A stretch of 32,125 nucleotides of DNA from VRUE01 sp963745915 (lineage in GTDB: Bacteria; Actinomycetota; Thermoleophilia; Solirubrobacterales; 70-9), in assembly GCA_963745915.1 (NCBI GenBank), contig CAVUZA010000003.1, forward strand, positions 1 through 32,125, in the 5' to 3' direction. Position numbers and translations under genes: made by a program. The notes below the pieces were generated by a model. It was not told the origin of the DNA. It saw only the letters and a list, made by a program, of their open reading frames with translations, and did no database searches. Positions within the stretch are counted from its first letter, which is position 1; each line of letters starts with the position of its first letter. Positions 9,194 through 16,237 of the stretch are shown here, in pieces.

Positions 9194-9871
9194 CTAGCCG
9201 TCGCGCTGGTCGCCGCTGCGGCCGATGATCGTCCACACCCCGGTCGCCGGCTCGTCGCCGATCGTCCACAGCCGGTGCGGCACGTCGGAGTTGAAGACGA
9301 TCGAGTCGCCCGGCCCCAGCTCGTAGTCGTCGAAGCCGACGGTGGCGCCGAGCCGGCCGGAGAGGACCAGGCCGTACTCGCGGCCGTTGTGGCGCATCAA
9401 TGCGTCCGGCGGGCAGGAGGTGCCGCCGACCTCGTAGACCACGTAGAGGAAGTCGACACCCTGCTCGTGGTGGGGGGTGAGGCGATGCCAGTGGACGCCG
9501 GTGGCGAGGTCGACGCGGCGGCGCTCGTCCTCACTGAGGATGCCGAGGTCGGCGGCGTCGGCCGCGCCCGCCCCCCCGCCCGCTGCGGGCTCCCCGCTCG
9601 GCGCCGCCGGCTCGCCGGCGTGGTCGCGCCCCTCGACGTCGACGAAGAGCTCGTCGAGCGAGAGCCCGAGCGCGGTGACCAGTGAGAGCAAACGGCCGAC
9701 CGAGGGGTTGATCTTGCCGGTCTCGATCTGCGAGACGAGGCTGGCGGAGACGCCGGCCTGGGCCGCCAGCTCGCGGATGCTGACGCCGTTGGCGATGCGG
9801 CGTTCGCGCAGGGCGAGACCGAGCGATGCGGGGACTCCGAGGTGCGCCTCGTCCTTTCCTGCGCCGTCCAT
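9194..9871 (-). CDS. XRE-family transcriptional regulator with cupin sensor domain (copy 1)
   Basis: This is a 225-residue two-domain regulator. Residues ~16-72 are an HTH_3 domain (LALRERRIANGVSIRELAAQAGVSASLVSQIETGKINPS region), followed by a Gly/Ala-rich linker and a C-terminal cupin (~130-220) with GREYGLVLSGRLGATVG and PGDSIVFNSDVPHRLW. In this family the cupin binds a small ligand and controls DNA binding. It is divergent from the response regulator at 10015 and about 80 per cent identical in its cupin to the regulator at 20374-21015, by eye. A GATAAT -10 (9883-9878) lies six bases before the ATG, so the message is probably leaderless. It is likely a local regulator of the 10-20 kb genes. 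The ligand is unknown. Confidence 0.9.
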   Translation of the reverse strand: MDGAGKDEAHLGVPASLGLALRERRIANGVSIRELAAQAGVSASLVSQIETGKINPSVGRLLSLVTALGLSLDELFVDVEGRDHAGEPAAPSGEPAAGGGAGAADAADLGILSEDERRRVDLATGVHWHRLTPHHEQGVDFLYVVYEVGGTSCPPDALMRHNGREYGLVLSGRLGATVGFDDYELGPGDSIVFNSDVPHRLWTIGDEPATGVWTIIGRSGDQRDG

Positions 9872-9877
9872 GCCCCA

Positions 9878-9883
9878 ATTATC
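9878..9883 (-). promoter_or_regulatory. -10 element of a probably leaderless promoter for the 9194-9871 regulator
   Basis: Read on the minus strand the sequence is GATAAT, five of six matches to TATAAT, and only six bases separate it from the A of ATG 9871. Transcription would therefore start at or next to the start codon, and there is no ribosome site. No clear -35 is visible. Confidence 0.5.
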
Positions 9884-9911
9884 ACCGATTGTGCAGTCAG
9901 AGTGATGAACC

Positions 9912-9928
9912 CCCCCGACTTACGGGGG
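9912..9928. promoter_or_regulatory. Inverted repeat CCCCCG-N5-CGGGGG between divergent regulators
   Basis: Perfect six-base arms separated by five bases lie upstream of both the minus-strand XRE-cupin gene and the plus-strand response regulator. The arms resemble those of the four operators elsewhere (CCTCCG...CGGAGGGT), though the spacer is three bases longer. It could be a divergent copy of that operator; this is inference. Confidence 0.4.
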
Positions 9929-9933
9929 AAGCG

Positions 9934-9959
9934 TGTACTCACACTGATGATCTAGTACA
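9934..9959. promoter_or_regulatory. Inverted repeat TGTACT-N14-AGTACA upstream of the response regulator
   Basis: Perfect six-base arms with a 14-base spacer lie about 55-80 bases before ATG 10015. It may be an operator for the LuxR-type regulator or another factor. Nothing ties it to a particular protein. Confidence 0.35.
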
Positions 9960-10014
9960 GTCTCGATGAACGGGCCGTCGGGAAATGGGGCGGCCGGGGA
10001 AGGAGGGAACTGGA

Positions 10015-10710
10015 ATGCTGGAAGCGAAGTCCGTCGATGGCCCTCGCGCCGATGCTCCCCGCGTCGTGGTCGAATCGCGCCCGCGACTGCGCCGGATCAC
10101 GCTGCTCGTCGTCGACGCTCAGCCGGTGGTGCAGATGGGCGTGCGGCTGGTCGCCGCCGAGAGCGAGCGCCCTTGCGAGATCGTCGAGGCGTTCTCCGGT
10201 GCCGAGGCGATCGAGGCGGCGCGGAACCATCGGCCCGACGTGGTTCTCCTCGACCCCTTCCTCGGCGACATGCTGCTGGCCGAAGCCGCCCGGCGGATCG
10301 TCGCGCTCTCGCCCTCGACCCGGATCGTCATCTTCGCCGCCCACGTCACCCCCTCGCTGCGCGAGGAGGCGATCCAGCTCGGTGTCCGGGGCCTGCTCTG
10401 CAAGGACGCCGCCCCGCACCGCTTCCTCGACATGGTCGAGCGGGTGGTGACCGGCGAGACGCTGCTCGAGCCCGAGGAGACCGACGCCCTGCGCCGCGCC
10501 GCGGCGAAGCTGAACTGCGCTCCGCTCACCCCCCGCGAGCACGAGATCATCCGCCGCGCCGCCCGCGGCGAGAGCAACGCCGAGATCGCCAGCGCGATCT
10601 TCCTCGCCCCGACCACGGTCAAGTCCTACGTGCAGAGCGCGCTCGGCAAGCTCGAGGCGCGCAACCGGGTCGAGGCCGTGTTCAAGCTCAGCGAGCTGCG
10701 GCTGCTCTGA
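10015..10710 (+). CDS. Orphan NarL/LuxR-type response regulator with an atypical receiver
   Basis: The 231-residue protein has a receiver domain (~27-145) and a C-terminal LuxR-type helix-turn-helix (LTPREHEIIRRAARGESNAEIA, then TVKSYVQSALGKL). The phospho-acceptor Asp80 (VVLLDP) and the switch Lys130 (LLCKD) are kept. The usual Asp-Asp acidic pair is Asp34-Ala35, and the conserved Thr/Ser is Ala108. Such receivers often work without normal phosphorylation. No histidine kinase is nearby. ATG 10015 is chosen for AGGAGG at 10001-10006; an upstream in-frame GTG at 9985 has no such support. The gene is followed after two bases by the acyl-CoA synthetase, so it is probably the first gene of that operon and may regulate it. 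Confidence 0.88.
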   Translation: MLEAKSVDGPRADAPRVVVESRPRLRRITLLVVDAQPVVQMGVRLVAAESERPCEIVEAFSGAEAIEAARNHRPDVVLLDPFLGDMLLAEAARRIVALSPSTRIVIFAAHVTPSLREEAIQLGVRGLLCKDAAPHRFLDMVERVVTGETLLEPEETDALRRAAAKLNCAPLTPREHEIIRRAARGESNAEIASAIFLAPTTVKSYVQSALGKLEARNRVEAVFKLSELRLL

Positions 10711-10712
10711 CC

Positions 10713-12311
10713 GTGTCCGCCGGCTTCGCTGCGACACGACCGTCCCCGCTGGCCGAGCGCTACCGGGCCAGCGGCGCCTGGCCGCGCCACACGCTCGACG
10801 CTCCGATCGCCGCCTGGGCCGAGCGCGAGCCAGGCCGCCCCGCCCTCGTCGATCGCGGCCGCCGGCTCGCTTACGGCGAGCTGCAGGCGCAGATCGAGGC
10901 CGCTGCCGGGGCGCTGGCGGCGCGCGGTGTCGGCAGCGGCGACGTCGTCTCCTTCCAGCTGCCGAATTGGGCCGAGGCGGCGATCGTCCACCACGCGATC
11001 GTCCGGCTCGGCGCCGTCAGCAACCCGATCATCCCGATCTACCGCGGCCACGAGCTGCGCTTCATCCTGCGCCAGGCGGGCAGCCGCGTCTTCGTCGTCC
11101 CCGACGTCTTCCGCCGCTTCGACTTCCGCGAGATGGCGGCCGAGCTGCTGCGCGACGACGAGCTGCCGCTCGAGCACGTGCTGGTCGTCGGCGAGCCGCT
11201 GGCCGGGATGGAGTCCTTCGCCGCCGCTCTCGCCGCCGCCGAGCCGGCGCCGGCCGCCGCGCGCGACGCCGACGATGTCGCCCTGCTCCTCTACACCTCC
11301 GGCACCGAGGCCAACCCGAAGGGCGTCCTGCACTCGCACGCGACGCTGCTCTACGAGTGCCAGAGCATCATCGACCTGTTCGGGGTCGATGGCGGCGATC
11401 GCGTCTTCATGCCCTCGCCGCTGACGCACATCACCGGTCTGCTCTACGGCGCCGTCCTGCCCTTCATGCTCGGCACCTCGGTCGTCCTCCAGGACATCTG
11501 GGACCCGGTCGCCGCGGTCGACCTGATCGAGGACGAGGGCTGCGGCTTCGCGGTCGGCGCGACGCCGTTCCTGCACGGGATCGTCCACGCTGAGCGCCGC
11601 GCCGCGAGCATGCGGATCTTCGGCTGCGGCGGCGCCGACGTGCCACCGGCGCTGATCCTGGAGGCGCGACGGCGGCTCGGGATGCGGGCCAGCCGGCTCT
11701 ACGGCGCCACCGAGTGCCCGACGATCACCGGCACCCCGATCGGCGCCGCCGAGGAGCGCCACGCAGAGACCGACGGCGCCCCGATCGGCGAAGCCGAAGT
11801 CCGCATCGTCGACGACGAGGGGGCGCCGCTGCCGCCGGGCGAGCGCGGCGAACTGCAGGCTCGCGGCCCCGACCTCTGCCTCGGCTACCTCGACCCGGCG
11901 CTGAACGAGCGCGGCTTCACCGCCGACGGCTGGTATCGCTCCGGCGACCTCGCCGTCGCCGACGAGCAGGGCTACCTGCGGATCGCCGGCCGCGCCAAGG
12001 ACGTGATCCTGCGCGGCGGCGAGAACCTCAGCGCCAAGGAGATCGAGGACCTCGTCTTCGAGCACCCCGACGTCGAGGAGGTGGCGATGGTCGGCTACCC
12101 CGATGAGGTCCTGGGCGAACGCGCCTGCGCCGTCGTCGTCGCCCGTCGCCCGCTCGCGCTCGAGGACGTCGTCGGCTACCTGCGCTCGCGCTCGGTCGCC
12201 AACCAGAAGCTGCCCGAGCGGCTGCTGCTGGTGCAGACGCTGCCGAAGACCGCCAGCGGCAAGGTCCAGAAGTACCGGCTGCGGGAGATGGTGCGCGAGG
12301 CGGCCGGCTGA
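10713..12311 (+). CDS. AMP-forming acyl-CoA synthetase (class I adenylating enzyme)
   Basis: The 532-residue cytosolic enzyme activates a carboxylic acid to its acyl-CoA through an acyl-adenylate. All family motifs are present: the P-loop LLLYTSGTEANPKGVLHSH, the YGATECP motif, the hinge YRSGDLAVADEQGYLRIAGRAKD, ILRGGENLSAKEIE, and the catalytic Lys in PKTASGKVQK near the C-terminus. Overall it looks closest to ligases for cyclic or medium-chain acids of the cyclohexanecarboxylate type, but substrate cannot be read from sequence. GTG 10713 lies two bases after the response regulator stop and has no strong ribosome site, suggesting translational coupling. The stop shares a base with the next ATG (TGATG). 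Confidence 0.9.
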   Translation: MSAGFAATRPSPLAERYRASGAWPRHTLDAPIAAWAEREPGRPALVDRGRRLAYGELQAQIEAAAGALAARGVGSGDVVSFQLPNWAEAAIVHHAIVRLGAVSNPIIPIYRGHELRFILRQAGSRVFVVPDVFRRFDFREMAAELLRDDELPLEHVLVVGEPLAGMESFAAALAAAEPAPAAARDADDVALLLYTSGTEANPKGVLHSHATLLYECQSIIDLFGVDGGDRVFMPSPLTHITGLLYGAVLPFMLGTSVVLQDIWDPVAAVDLIEDEGCGFAVGATPFLHGIVHAERRAASMRIFGCGGADVPPALILEARRRLGMRASRLYGATECPTITGTPIGAAEERHAETDGAPIGEAEVRIVDDEGAPLPPGERGELQARGPDLCLGYLDPALNERGFTADGWYRSGDLAVADEQGYLRIAGRAKDVILRGGENLSAKEIEDLVFEHPDVEEVAMVGYPDEVLGERACAVVVARRPLALEDVVGYLRSRSVANQKLPERLLLVQTLPKTASGKVQKYRLREMVREAAG

Positions 12312-13276
12312 TGGCCAAGCGCGGCGAGGAAGCCGATTCGCGGCTCGACGACCTGCTCCAGATGGCGCGGATCCGCGCCTTCGAGACGCGGGTCGCGCGG
12401 CAGTTCCGCGACGGCGAGATCCCCGGCTTCGTCCACGTCTCGATCGGCCAGGAGGCAATCGCCCGGGGAGTCTGCTCGGCGCTGGCCGAGCACGACTACA
12501 TCACCACCACCCACCGCGGCCACGGCCACTGCATCGCCAAGGGCGCGGATCCGAACGCGATGATGGCCGAGCTGTTCGGCCGCGCCGACGGGACCTGCCA
12601 CGGCAAGGGCGGCTCGATGCACATCGCCGACCCCCGCTTCGGCATCCTCGGCGCCAACGGGATCGTCGCCGCCGGGATGCCGATCGCGGTCGGCGCGGCG
12701 CTGGCGGCGCGGCGCCGCGGCAACGGCGCGGTCGCCGTCGCCTTCGCCGGCGAGGGCTCGATCCACGGCGGCCCCTTCCACGAGGCGCTGACCCTGGCCG
12801 TGCTCTGGGCGGCGCCGGTCGTCTTCGTGATCGAGAACAACCAGTTCTCCGAGTTCACCCGCAGCGAGGAGATCTGGCGTGGCGCCCCACTGGTGAAGCG
12901 GGCACTCGACTACGGACTGCAGGGCGCCGAGCGGGTCGACGGCAACGACGTCGACGCGGTCCGCGAGGCGACCGGGCGCGCCGTCGCCGCCGCCCGCGAG
13001 GGCGCCGGGCCGTCGCTGATCGAGGCGCTCACCTACCGCGTTCACGGCCACTACGAGGGCGACGCCACGCCCTACCGCGACGAGGAGGAGTTCCGCGAGT
13101 GGCTCGACCGCGACCCGCTCGAGCTGGTCGCGCGCTCGCTGCGCGAGGACGGCCTCGGTGCCGCGGCCGAGGCGGCGCTCGCCGCCGCCGAGGAGGAGAT
13201 GGACCGTGCCGTCGAGCGAGGCCTGGCCGCCGAGTACCCGGCGCCGTCGACGCTGCTCGAGGACGTCTATGCCTGA
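12311..13276 (+). CDS. TPP-dependent 2-oxoacid/acetoin dehydrogenase E1, alpha subunit
   Basis: The 321-residue protein is the alpha chain of an alpha2beta2 thiamin-diphosphate dehydrogenase (pyruvate, branched-chain or acetoin dehydrogenase E1 type). It shows FVHVSIGQEAIARGV, the TTTHRGHGH block, HGKGGSMHI, and the cofactor motif running from Gly147 to the ENN at about 175-177. That motif is GEGS here rather than GDG, and the usual Asn of the following helix is Thr (FHEALTLAVLW). Length and lack of an N-terminal extension fit the acetoin dehydrogenase (AcoA) branch. It overlaps the ligase by one base and its stop lies within the start of the beta gene. No E2 or E3 gene is nearby. Confidence 0.9.
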   Translation: MAKRGEEADSRLDDLLQMARIRAFETRVARQFRDGEIPGFVHVSIGQEAIARGVCSALAEHDYITTTHRGHGHCIAKGADPNAMMAELFGRADGTCHGKGGSMHIADPRFGILGANGIVAAGMPIAVGAALAARRRGNGAVAVAFAGEGSIHGGPFHEALTLAVLWAAPVVFVIENNQFSEFTRSEEIWRGAPLVKRALDYGLQGAERVDGNDVDAVREATGRAVAAAREGAGPSLIEALTYRVHGHYEGDATPYRDEEEFREWLDRDPLELVARSLREDGLGAAAEAALAAAEEEMDRAVERGLAAEYPAPSTLLEDVYA

Positions 13277-14246
13277 GCGCCCGCCACGCTACGTCGAGTC
13301 GGTCGGCCGCGCCCTGACGGCGGAGATGGAGCGCGACGAGGACGTCGTCGTGATGGGCGTCGACGTCGGCGCCGGGGGCGGCGTCTACGGGGCGACGCGG
13401 GGGCTGGCGGAGCGCTTCGGCGCCGAGCGGGTGATCGACTCGCCGATCGCCGAGGCGGGCCTGCTCGGGGCCGCGGTCGGCGCCGCGATGGCGGGGCTGC
13501 GGCCGGTCGCCGAGGTGATGTACATGGACTTCCTCACCGTCTGCCTCGACCCGATCGTCAACCAGGCGGCGAAGCTGCGCTACATGACCGGGGGTGGGGT
13601 CGAGATCCCGATCGTCTTCCGCACCCAGACCGGCGGCGGCCGCAGCAGCGGCGCCCAGCACTCCCAGAGCCTGGAGGGGATCGTCGCCCACGTCCCGGGC
13701 CTGAAGGTCTACCTACCTGCCGACGCGCGCGACGTCGAGGACCTGCTGAGCGCCGCGGTGCGCGACGACGGCCCGGTCGTCTTCGTCGAGAACCGCCGCC
13801 TCTACAACCGCCGCGACCCCGAGTACGAGCGCGACTCGCTGCCGCCGGGTAAGGCCCGGGTGGTGCGCGCAGGCGACGACCTGACGATCGTCACCTGGGG
13901 CCGGATGGTCGAGGAGGCGCGGCGTGCCTGCGAGGAGGAGCTGGCCGACCTCTCGGTCGAGCTGATCGACATGCGCACCCTGGTTCCGCTCGACCTCGAT
14001 ACCGCCGCCGAGAGCGTCGCCCGCACCGGCCGCGCCCTCGTTGTCCACGAGGCGGTCGAAGCGTTCGGGCCCGGGGCGGAGATCGCGATGCGGCTGACCG
14101 AACGGCTGCTGTACGAGATCGAGGGGCCGATCCGCCGCCTCGGCGCAGTCACCGCGCCGACTCCCTACAGCCCGCCGCTGGAGGCGGCGGCGCTGCCAGC
14201 GGCCGGCCCGATCGCCGCCGCCGCCCGCGAGCTGCTCGCGATCTGA
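13269..14246 (+). CDS. TPP-dependent 2-oxoacid/acetoin dehydrogenase E1, beta subunit
   Basis: The 325-residue beta chain pairs with the preceding alpha chain. It has the pyrimidine-binding domain with the catalytic Glu in DSPIAEAGLLGAAVGAAM, the GAQHSQSLEGIVAHVPGLKV segment, and the C-terminal transketolase domain (VDMRTL-like VELIDMRTLVPLD, then VVHEAVEAFGPGAEIA). ATG 13269 overlaps the alpha stop by eight bases. The pair would decarboxylate or cleave an alpha-keto substrate onto a lipoyl group, but the lipoyl acyltransferase must be encoded elsewhere, or another acceptor is used. It is the last gene before the first operator. Confidence 0.92.
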   Translation: MPERPPRYVESVGRALTAEMERDEDVVVMGVDVGAGGGVYGATRGLAERFGAERVIDSPIAEAGLLGAAVGAAMAGLRPVAEVMYMDFLTVCLDPIVNQAAKLRYMTGGGVEIPIVFRTQTGGGRSSGAQHSQSLEGIVAHVPGLKVYLPADARDVEDLLSAAVRDDGPVVFVENRRLYNRRDPEYERDSLPPGKARVVRAGDDLTIVTWGRMVEEARRACEEELADLSVELIDMRTLVPLDLDTAAESVARTGRALVVHEAVEAFGPGAEIAMRLTERLLYEIEGPIRRLGAVTAPTPYSPPLEAAALPAAGPIAAAARELLAI

Positions 14247-14254
14247 GTCCCAGC

Positions 14255-14272
14255 TACCTCCGTCTGGAGGGT
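14255..14272 (+). promoter_or_regulatory. Palindromic operator, copy 1 (upstream of the alpha/beta hydrolase)
   Basis: TACCTCCGTCTGGAGGGT has inverted arms CCTCC/GGAGG. It lies 99 bases (from its last T) before ATG 14371. A candidate -10, TAGGGT at 14295-14300, begins exactly 23 bases after that T. The operator thus sits about 43 bases upstream of the predicted start of transcription, an activator-like position. Confidence 0.7.
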
Positions 14273-14294
14273 GCCCAGGAGGTCAATCCGGTTC

Positions 14295-14300
14295 TAGGGT
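14295..14300 (+). promoter_or_regulatory. Candidate -10 (TAGGGT) for the hydrolase-SDR operon
   Basis: The position, 23 bases from the operator end, is the same as for TAGCTT at 16162 and TAGGCT at 21030. No good -35 is present, consistent with an activator-dependent promoter. Confidence 0.45.
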
Positions 14301-14370
14301 CGCCTGCACTGAGGCACCCTCGTCGGCCGCGCCGGCCCAAGAGCTGTCAACCGAATCGATAGGAGAGCAG

Positions 14371-15297
14371 ATGCCCGAGTCAGTTGAGTTTCAGTCCGGC
14401 GGCGAGACGGTCCGCGGCGACCTCTACCTGCCGGAGGGGGACGGTCCGCACCCGATCGTCGTCATGGCCGGTGGCTGGTGCTACGTGAAGGAGCTGGTGC
14501 AGCCGCGCTACGCCGAGCTCTTCGCCCAGGCCGGCGTCGCCGCGCTGGTCTTCGACTACCGCTGCCTCGGCGCCAGCGACGGCGAGCCGCGGCAGCACAT
14601 CGACCCCGACATGCAGCTCGAGGACTACCGCAACGCGATCAGTTACGTCACCCGCCAGGACAACCTCGACTCCGACCGGCTCGGCGTCTGGGGCATCTCC
14701 TACAGCGGCGGCCACTCGCTGATCATCGCCGCCACCGACCGGCGGGTGAAAGCGGTCTGCTCGATCGTGCCGGTGATCGACGGCTGGGAGAACATGCGCC
14801 GCGTGCACGGCATGGAAGGCTTCCGCGCTCTGCGCAAGGTGGTCGAGGAGGACCGCGAGAAGCGCTTCGACGGCGCCGAGTCGGGCTACATCGCGATGTC
14901 GACGACCAAGGTCGGCGAGGAGATCTGCACCTGGCCCTTCCCGGAAACGTACGTCGCCTTCCAGCAGTTGAAGGAAACCGACGCGCCCCGGCACGAGCAC
15001 CGCAACACGATCGCCTCGACCGAGATGCTGATGAACTACAGCGTCTTCCCGTTCGTGCCGCGGATCCTCAACGTGCCGACGCTGATGATCGTCGCCGACG
15101 AAGACGACCTCACTCTCTGGGACAAGGAGATCGAGGCGTTCAAGGCGATCGGCAGCCAGGACAAGGAGCTGTTCGTCACCCCGAGCGTCTCGCACATGTC
15201 GCTCTACAGCGACCGCTCCTCGCTGGAGATCGCGGCCGAGCGGGCGGCGGCCTTCTTCGAGGACAAGCTGATCGGCTCGCTGCCCGTCGCCGCGTGA
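14371..15297 (+). CDS. Alpha/beta hydrolase (dienelactone hydrolase/S15-like)
   Basis: The 308-residue cytosolic serine hydrolase has the fold's markers: HPIVVMAGGW (oxyanion strand), LVFDYRCLGASDGEPR, nucleophile elbow GISYSGG near residue 112, a late Asp in VADEDD, and His in SVSHMSLY. It is most like the dienelactone-hydrolase, acetyl-esterase and S15-like group, whose substrates are esters, lactones or beta-diketones; I cannot say which applies. AGGAGA at 14361-14366 sets ATG 14371. It is followed with a GTGA overlap by an SDR, so hydrolysis and alcohol/ketone redox are coupled. It lies directly behind operator copy 1. Confidence 0.88.
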   Translation: MPESVEFQSGGETVRGDLYLPEGDGPHPIVVMAGGWCYVKELVQPRYAELFAQAGVAALVFDYRCLGASDGEPRQHIDPDMQLEDYRNAISYVTRQDNLDSDRLGVWGISYSGGHSLIIAATDRRVKAVCSIVPVIDGWENMRRVHGMEGFRALRKVVEEDREKRFDGAESGYIAMSTTKVGEEICTWPFPETYVAFQQLKETDAPRHEHRNTIASTEMLMNYSVFPFVPRILNVPTLMIVADEDDLTLWDKEIEAFKAIGSQDKELFVTPSVSHMSLYSDRSSLEIAAERAAAFFEDKLIGSLPVAA

Positions 15298-16088
15298 GGG
15301 GACTGGACGGACAGGTCGCGGTCGTCACCGGAGCCAGCTCCGGTCACGGCCGCGCCACCGCCCTCCGCCTCGCGGCGGAGGGCGCGGCGGTCCTCTGCGC
15401 CGACCTGCACCCGTCCGCCCGTGCCGACGGCTTCGAGCAGGATCTCGACGTCGACACCCACGAGCTGATCGTCCGCGGCGGCGGCCGCGCCGAGTACTTC
15501 GAGGCCGACGTGACCTCCGAGAAGGCGCTGCGCGCCCTCGCCGAGCGGGCGGTCAAGAGCTTCGGCCGCCTCGACGCCTGGATCAACAACGCCGGCGTCT
15601 TCCTCGGGCTCGCGCCGCTGCTCGAGGAAGACCCGGCGCAGTTCCACCGCACGATCGAGGTCAACCTCGCCGGCACCTGGTACGGCTGCCGCGCCGCCGT
15701 GGCGCAGATGCGCGAGCAGGAGGTGCGCGGCCGCTCGCGCGGCCGGATCGTCAACATCGGCTCGATCGCCGGCGATCTCGGCCAGGCCGACATCGGTGGC
15801 TACTCGGCCTCCAAGGGGGCCGTCCACAACCTCACCCGGGCGCTGGCGATCGAGCTGGCGCCGGACCTGATCAACGTCAACGCGATCGCCCCGGGCTACT
15901 TCCCGACCGGGATGAACCGCGCCTTCTGGGACGACCCGGAGGCGCTGGCCGGGGTCGAACAGCTGCATCCGCTGCCGCTCGGCGTCCCCGACGACATCGC
16001 CGCCGCCGCCGCCTTCCTCGCCTCCGACGACGCCGCCTTCATCACCGGCGTCGTGCTGCCGGTCGACGGCGGCGTCCTCGCGCGCTGA
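15294..16088 (+). CDS. Short-chain dehydrogenase/reductase (SDR)
   Basis: The 264-residue classical SDR has the cofactor motif TGASSGHG at about residue 13, NNAG, the catalytic Ser in NIGSIAG, and Tyr-x3-Lys in GYSASKGA. It interconverts an alcohol and a ketone using NAD(P). An inserted segment after the second strand (ARADGFEQDLDVDTHELI) is longer than usual and is seen in mycofactocin-associated SDRs, though I would not press that point. GTG 15294 overlaps the hydrolase stop; an upstream start is not possible without entering that gene. Substrate is unknown. Confidence 0.88.
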   Translation: MRGLDGQVAVVTGASSGHGRATALRLAAEGAAVLCADLHPSARADGFEQDLDVDTHELIVRGGGRAEYFEADVTSEKALRALAERAVKSFGRLDAWINNAGVFLGLAPLLEEDPAQFHRTIEVNLAGTWYGCRAAVAQMREQEVRGRSRGRIVNIGSIAGDLGQADIGGYSASKGAVHNLTRALAIELAPDLINVNAIAPGYFPTGMNRAFWDDPEALAGVEQLHPLPLGVPDDIAAAAAFLASDDAAFITGVVLPVDGGVLAR

Positions 16089-16121
16089 GCGCGGCCGACC
16101 GCCGCGCCCGCGGCCCCGAGT

Positions 16122-16140
16122 TACCTCCGTCCGGAGGGTA
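16122..16140 (+). promoter_or_regulatory. Palindromic operator, copy 2 (upstream of the ABC importer)
   Basis: TACCTCCGTCCGGAGGGTA is the most symmetric of the three long-leader copies (TCCG-TC-CGGA core). Its GGGT ends 99 bases before ATG 16238, the same distance as copy 1. TAGCTT at 16162-16167 again begins 23 bases after that T. Confidence 0.75.
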
Positions 16141-16161
16141 TCGGCGGCGGTTGGCCGGGCA

Positions 16162-16167
16162 TAGCTT
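16162..16167 (+). promoter_or_regulatory. Candidate -10 (TAGCTT) for the ABC importer operon
   Basis: The hexamer is in register with operator copy 2 at the same 23-base spacing as at 14295 and 21030. The predicted leader is about 64 bases. Confidence 0.45.
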
Positions 16168-16237
16168 GCGACTGACTCAGTCCGTGGGCCGAGATCCGAG
16201 TGCGCGGGCAACTCATTGGAGGAAGAGGAGAGTGGGA

